From: Helochares maculicollis
Lineage: Eukaryota > Arthropoda > Insecta > Coleoptera > Hydrophilidae
Length of the DNA stretch: 58,139 bases
Assembly: GCA_033557835.1 (NCBI GenBank)
Contig: JAWQRO010000102.1
Coordinates: 1 to 58,139 of the forward strand
Reading direction: 5' to 3'
A model generated the notes under the pieces. It saw only the letters and a list, made by a program, of their open reading frames with translations, did not search any database and was not told the DNA's origin. Both the position numbers and the translations under genes were made by a program. Shown in pieces: positions 55,076-58,139 of the stretch. How positions within the stretch are numbered: position 1 is the first letter of the stretch; every line of letters starts with the position of its first letter.

Positions 55076-57160
55076 ATAAAACTGACCATTTCTTTTTGCA
55101 AAAACTTCCCGCAATTCCCCTAATACTTATTGGAACCAAAAACATCCTACTCAAGCCAATAAACAACGTAAAGTGATTTCGGCTCACGACAACGCTCGAC
55201 CACAAGTCGCAAAACAGTTCACCAGATTCTACCCCATCAGGTTATTACTTGTTCCGATCAAAGCTAAACGACACTCAAGATCAGCCACTCAGAAAACACA
55301 AAGAAATCAAAAATAAGCCCGGAGAATGGATCGCAGCAAAATACAAATGGTGGGAACCATAAATTGCCAGAAAGATGGTCGAAACTCATAGTGAACGACG
55401 TTGATTGAAATAAAATTGACAATATCTGTTTGCAAAAAGTCCCCGTAATTCCCCTAATATTTATTGGAACGAACAACATCGTACTCAAGCCAACAAACAA
55501 CATAAAGTGATTTCGGCTCACGACAACGCTCGGCCATAAAGCGCAAAACAGTTCACCAAATTCTACCCCATCAAATTATTACTTGTTTTGATTAAAGCTA
55601 GACAATACTCAAGATCAGCCATTCAGAAAATACAAGGAAATTAAAAATAGGCCCGGAGAATGGATCGCAGCAAAAGACAAATGGTGGGAACCATAATTTG
55701 CTAGAAAGATGGTCGAAACTCATAGTGAACGACGTTGATTAAAATAAAACTGACCATTTCTTTTCCAAAAAAATCCCCGTAATTCCCCTAACATTTATTG
55801 GAACGAAGAACATCCTACTCAAGCCAATAAACAACGTAAAGTGATTGCGGCTCACGACAACGCTCGGCCACAAGTCGCAAAACAGTTCACCAGATTCTAC
55901 CCCATCAGGTTATTACTTGTTCCGATTGAAGAAGAACGACACTCAAGATCAGCCATTCAGAAAACACAAAGAAATCAAAAATAGGCCCGGAGAATGGATC
56001 GTAGCAAAAGACAAATGGTGGGAACCATAAATTGCTAGAAAGATGGTCGAAACTCATAGTGAACGACGTTGATTGAAATAAAATTGACAATATCTGTTTG
56101 CAAAAAATCCCCGTAAGTCCCCTAATATTTATTGGAACGAAAAATACCCTACTCAAGCCAATAAACAACGTAAAGTGATATAGGCTTACGACAACGCTCG
56201 GCCATAAGTCGCAAAACACTTCACCAGATTCTACCCCATCAGATTATTACTTGTTCCGATTAAAGAAGAACGACACTCAAGATCAGCCCTTCAGAAAACA
56301 CAAAGAAATCAAAAATAGGCCCGGAGAATGAATCGCAGCAAAAATCAAATTGTGGAAACCATAAATTGCCAGAGAGATGGTAGAAACTCATAGCGAATTA
56401 CGTTGATTGAAATAAAACTGACCATTTCTTTTAGCAAAAAATCCTCGTAATTCCCCTAACATTTATTGGAACGAAAAACATCCTACTCAAGCCAATAAAC
56501 AACGTAAAGTGATATCGGCTCACGACAACGCTCGGCCACAAGTCGCGAAACAGTTCACCAGATTCTACCCCATCAGATTATTACTTGTTCCGATTGAAGA
56601 AGAACGACGATCAAGATCAGCCCTTCAGAAAACACAAAGAAATCAAAAATAGGTCCGGAGAATGAATTGCAGCAAAAAACAAATAGTGGAAACCATAAAT
56701 TGCCAGAAAGATGGTCGAAACTCATAGTGAATTACGTTGATTGAAATAAAACTGACCATTTCTTTTAGCAAAAAATCCCCGTAATTCCCCTAAAATTTAT
56801 TGGAACGAAAAACATCCTACTCAAGCCAATAAACAACGTAAAGTGATTGCGGCTCACGACAACGCTAGTCCTCAAGTCGCAAAACAGTTCACCAAATTCT
56901 ACCCCATCAGATTATTACTTGTTCCGATTGAAGAAGAACGACACTCAAGATCAGCCATTCAGAAAACACAAAGAAATCAAAAATAGGCCCGGAGAATGGA
57001 TCGCAGCAAAAGACAAATGGTGGAAACCATCAATTGCCAGAAAGATGGTCGACACTTATACTTAACAATGTTGATTACAACAAAATTGACTGTTTGTCTT
57101 TGCAAAAAATACAAGTAATATCCCTAATATTTACTGGGAAAAATATGGGCATTGCCATTT
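54800..57160 (+). repeat. 334-bp satellite derived from mariner transposase 3' end, 7 units
   Basis: The anchor 'acgtaaag(t)gattt.ggctcacgac' starts at 54841, 55166, 55500, 55834, 56168, 56502 and 56836. Spacings are 325, then 334 five times. Each unit encodes the AHDNARPQVAKQ block, then in a shifted frame SPDSTPSDYYLFRLKKNDTQ and EIKNRPGEWIAAKDKWWEP, then the 3' tail. The distance between second and third catalytic Asp codons is about 52 nt instead of 105, a frame-breaking deletion shared by the units checked. At least one unit has Gly for the third Asp (TPSGYYLF near 55905). Units differ by scattered point changes. The array ends in diverged sequence at about 57070-57160. Confidence 0.93.
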
Positions 57161-58049
57161 TGGATGGCCTTGAGTGAGACAATTATAGCATTAATCTGAC
57201 GATGATCTACGAAACCGGTTTAGAAGAAAATTTCACGCCTACTTGGACGTCAAATAGATTTCTTAGTACTTGAGAGATGCTTAAAACATGAAATCTTTAG
57301 ACTCTCTCCAAACTGACATCATAACATGATTTTGAAGTTGTTTACAAACACCAGCTTTGTGCGCCCATTAGAGCAGACTTCAGCAAGGAAAATATCATCA
57401 TTGACACTACAAGCTTGAAATAACTTCTTATAAGCAGCTGCAGTCAATTATCTAGATTCTGAAATATAGATTTGCTGCCAAATGCGTCCTGTTTTCTATA
57501 GTTCTGCGATATAGTTCCATTAGCTGTTAATTTCTCTGCGCTGGGATGAAATTATTCCACTATTTATGCAACAAAACAAACGTTTGACTCACCATGAACA
57601 CTATCAATGCGTGCTTACCCTACGTCTAAGAAATACACTCTTAATCCTCGCTTCGTTTGGCAATCAAAAGCGTTAACCTAAGTTTTGTACATTCAAGAGC
57701 AATATGCCAGTAAGATGTAAAAGCCAAGTAAACGATATTTCTTTGTTACCCTTCAATCATGTACTTTAATACTAAAAATCGAGCCTAATTAGCCAAATAC
57801 TTGAACTTCAGTATTGGTCGGTCGAGAGACCTAATCATGTATCTCGGCATACTTGACTTCCAAAGTGCAATATGTGCTGTTTTCGGGATATGGACTCTGT
57901 AGTGTATTGTCACGCGTTTTGTAATCCATCGAATCTACTTTTAATCGTAAATTCTAGCCCAAGAGGCCAACCTCGAAGCAACCAGAAGTCTTGGAAATTT
58001 AGAATTGGGTCAAAACGAAGCCTTCGCTATAGTCGCCTATCCGCGATTT
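57161..58049. other. Unique DNA with a stray hairpin-array remnant
   Basis: Mostly unique AT-rich sequence. At 57660-57735 'aaaagcgttaacctaagttt' and following bases match the flank of the hairpin repeats at 40-44 kb, without a hairpin core. No exon recognised. Confidence 0.45.
57655..57735 (+). repeat. Isolated fragment of the hairpin-repeat family
   Basis: Order of strings: gcgttaacctaag, then a catcca/cattca-like block, then caatatgccagtaagatgtaaaagcc. This parallels 'gcgtcaacctaagcttctaa', 'catccagaaa', 'cattccgatgttaaaagcgcc' in the main array. Similarity is partial. Confidence 0.4.
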
Positions 58050-58051
58050 TA

Positions 58052-58139
58052 TTGGGTTGTTCGGAAAGTAATTTCGTTTTTTTCCCAACAGATAGAGCTA
58101 ATCATATTTTACAGCCAACTTCACACTTAAGTCGCATAC
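58052..58139 (+). mobile_element. Terminal inverted repeat of a mariner running off the window
   Basis: TA at 58050-58051 is followed by TTGGGTTGTTCGGAAAGTAA and TTTCGTTTTTTT, matching the common mariner terminus form TTRGGTTGT.CGAAAGTAATTTCG. The following sequence is AT-rich as in mariner ends. The element body lies beyond 58139. Confidence 0.75.

Overview
This looks like nuclear DNA from an insect. It is AT-rich and intron-like, with no prokaryotic gene density. It carries at least eight separate mariner-family remnants, an insect-type (errantivirus-like) gypsy gag, a Ty1/copia remnant and RTE-like and Jockey/CR1-like LINE pieces. Only one host-gene feature is secure: a single internal exon of a stomatin/Mec-2 (band 7, SPFH) protein on the plus strand at 49359-49539, with clean AG and GT splice sites. 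The insect order cannot be fixed from this window. A beetle is possible, but that is an impression only.

Layout. 1-1552: decayed RTE-type LINE reverse transcriptase. 1553-3970: plain AT-rich DNA with one dispersed repeat copy and a possible 42-nt microexon (3181-3222). 3977-9300: scrambled tandem copies of the endonuclease-to-RT region of a second LINE. 9289-9557: an uninterrupted unknown reading frame. 11390-17260: a composite direct-repeat array interrupted by a mariner. 17880-19153: near-complete irritans-type mariner with TIRs and TA duplications. 20825-25430: LTR-like ends bracketing a gypsy-like gag and a coding-like tandem array (about 383 bp, 8 copies), with pol missing. 26600-29700: another long-period repeat array. 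33472-34650: mariner with a broken catalytic site. 34845-35115: second copy of the dispersed repeat. 35499-36488: open LINE endonuclease domain. 37250-39590: two more mariner fragments around a unique moderate-GC stretch.

40080-44500 holds 16 copies of a 19-bp perfect or near-perfect hairpin in both orientations, set in about 240-bp repeats and including a 3132-bp-offset segmental duplication. 46110-48880 is a GC-richer repeat of three long units. After the stomatin exon, 51041-54590 is a copia remnant (two CCHC knuckles, protease, integrase, linker) invaded by and duplicated together with an internally deleted mariner. 54590-57160 is a mariner transposase fragment turned into a satellite: 7 copies with a near-exact 334-bp period. 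The window ends inside a new mariner terminal repeat.

How it fits together: the simplest reading is a very large transposon-packed intron or intergenic region around one stomatin-family exon. No operon-like or cooperating gene set is present. The most interesting content is how transposon pieces became tandem arrays, together with the hairpin repeat family. All family names rest on motif recognition by eye; no database search was run.
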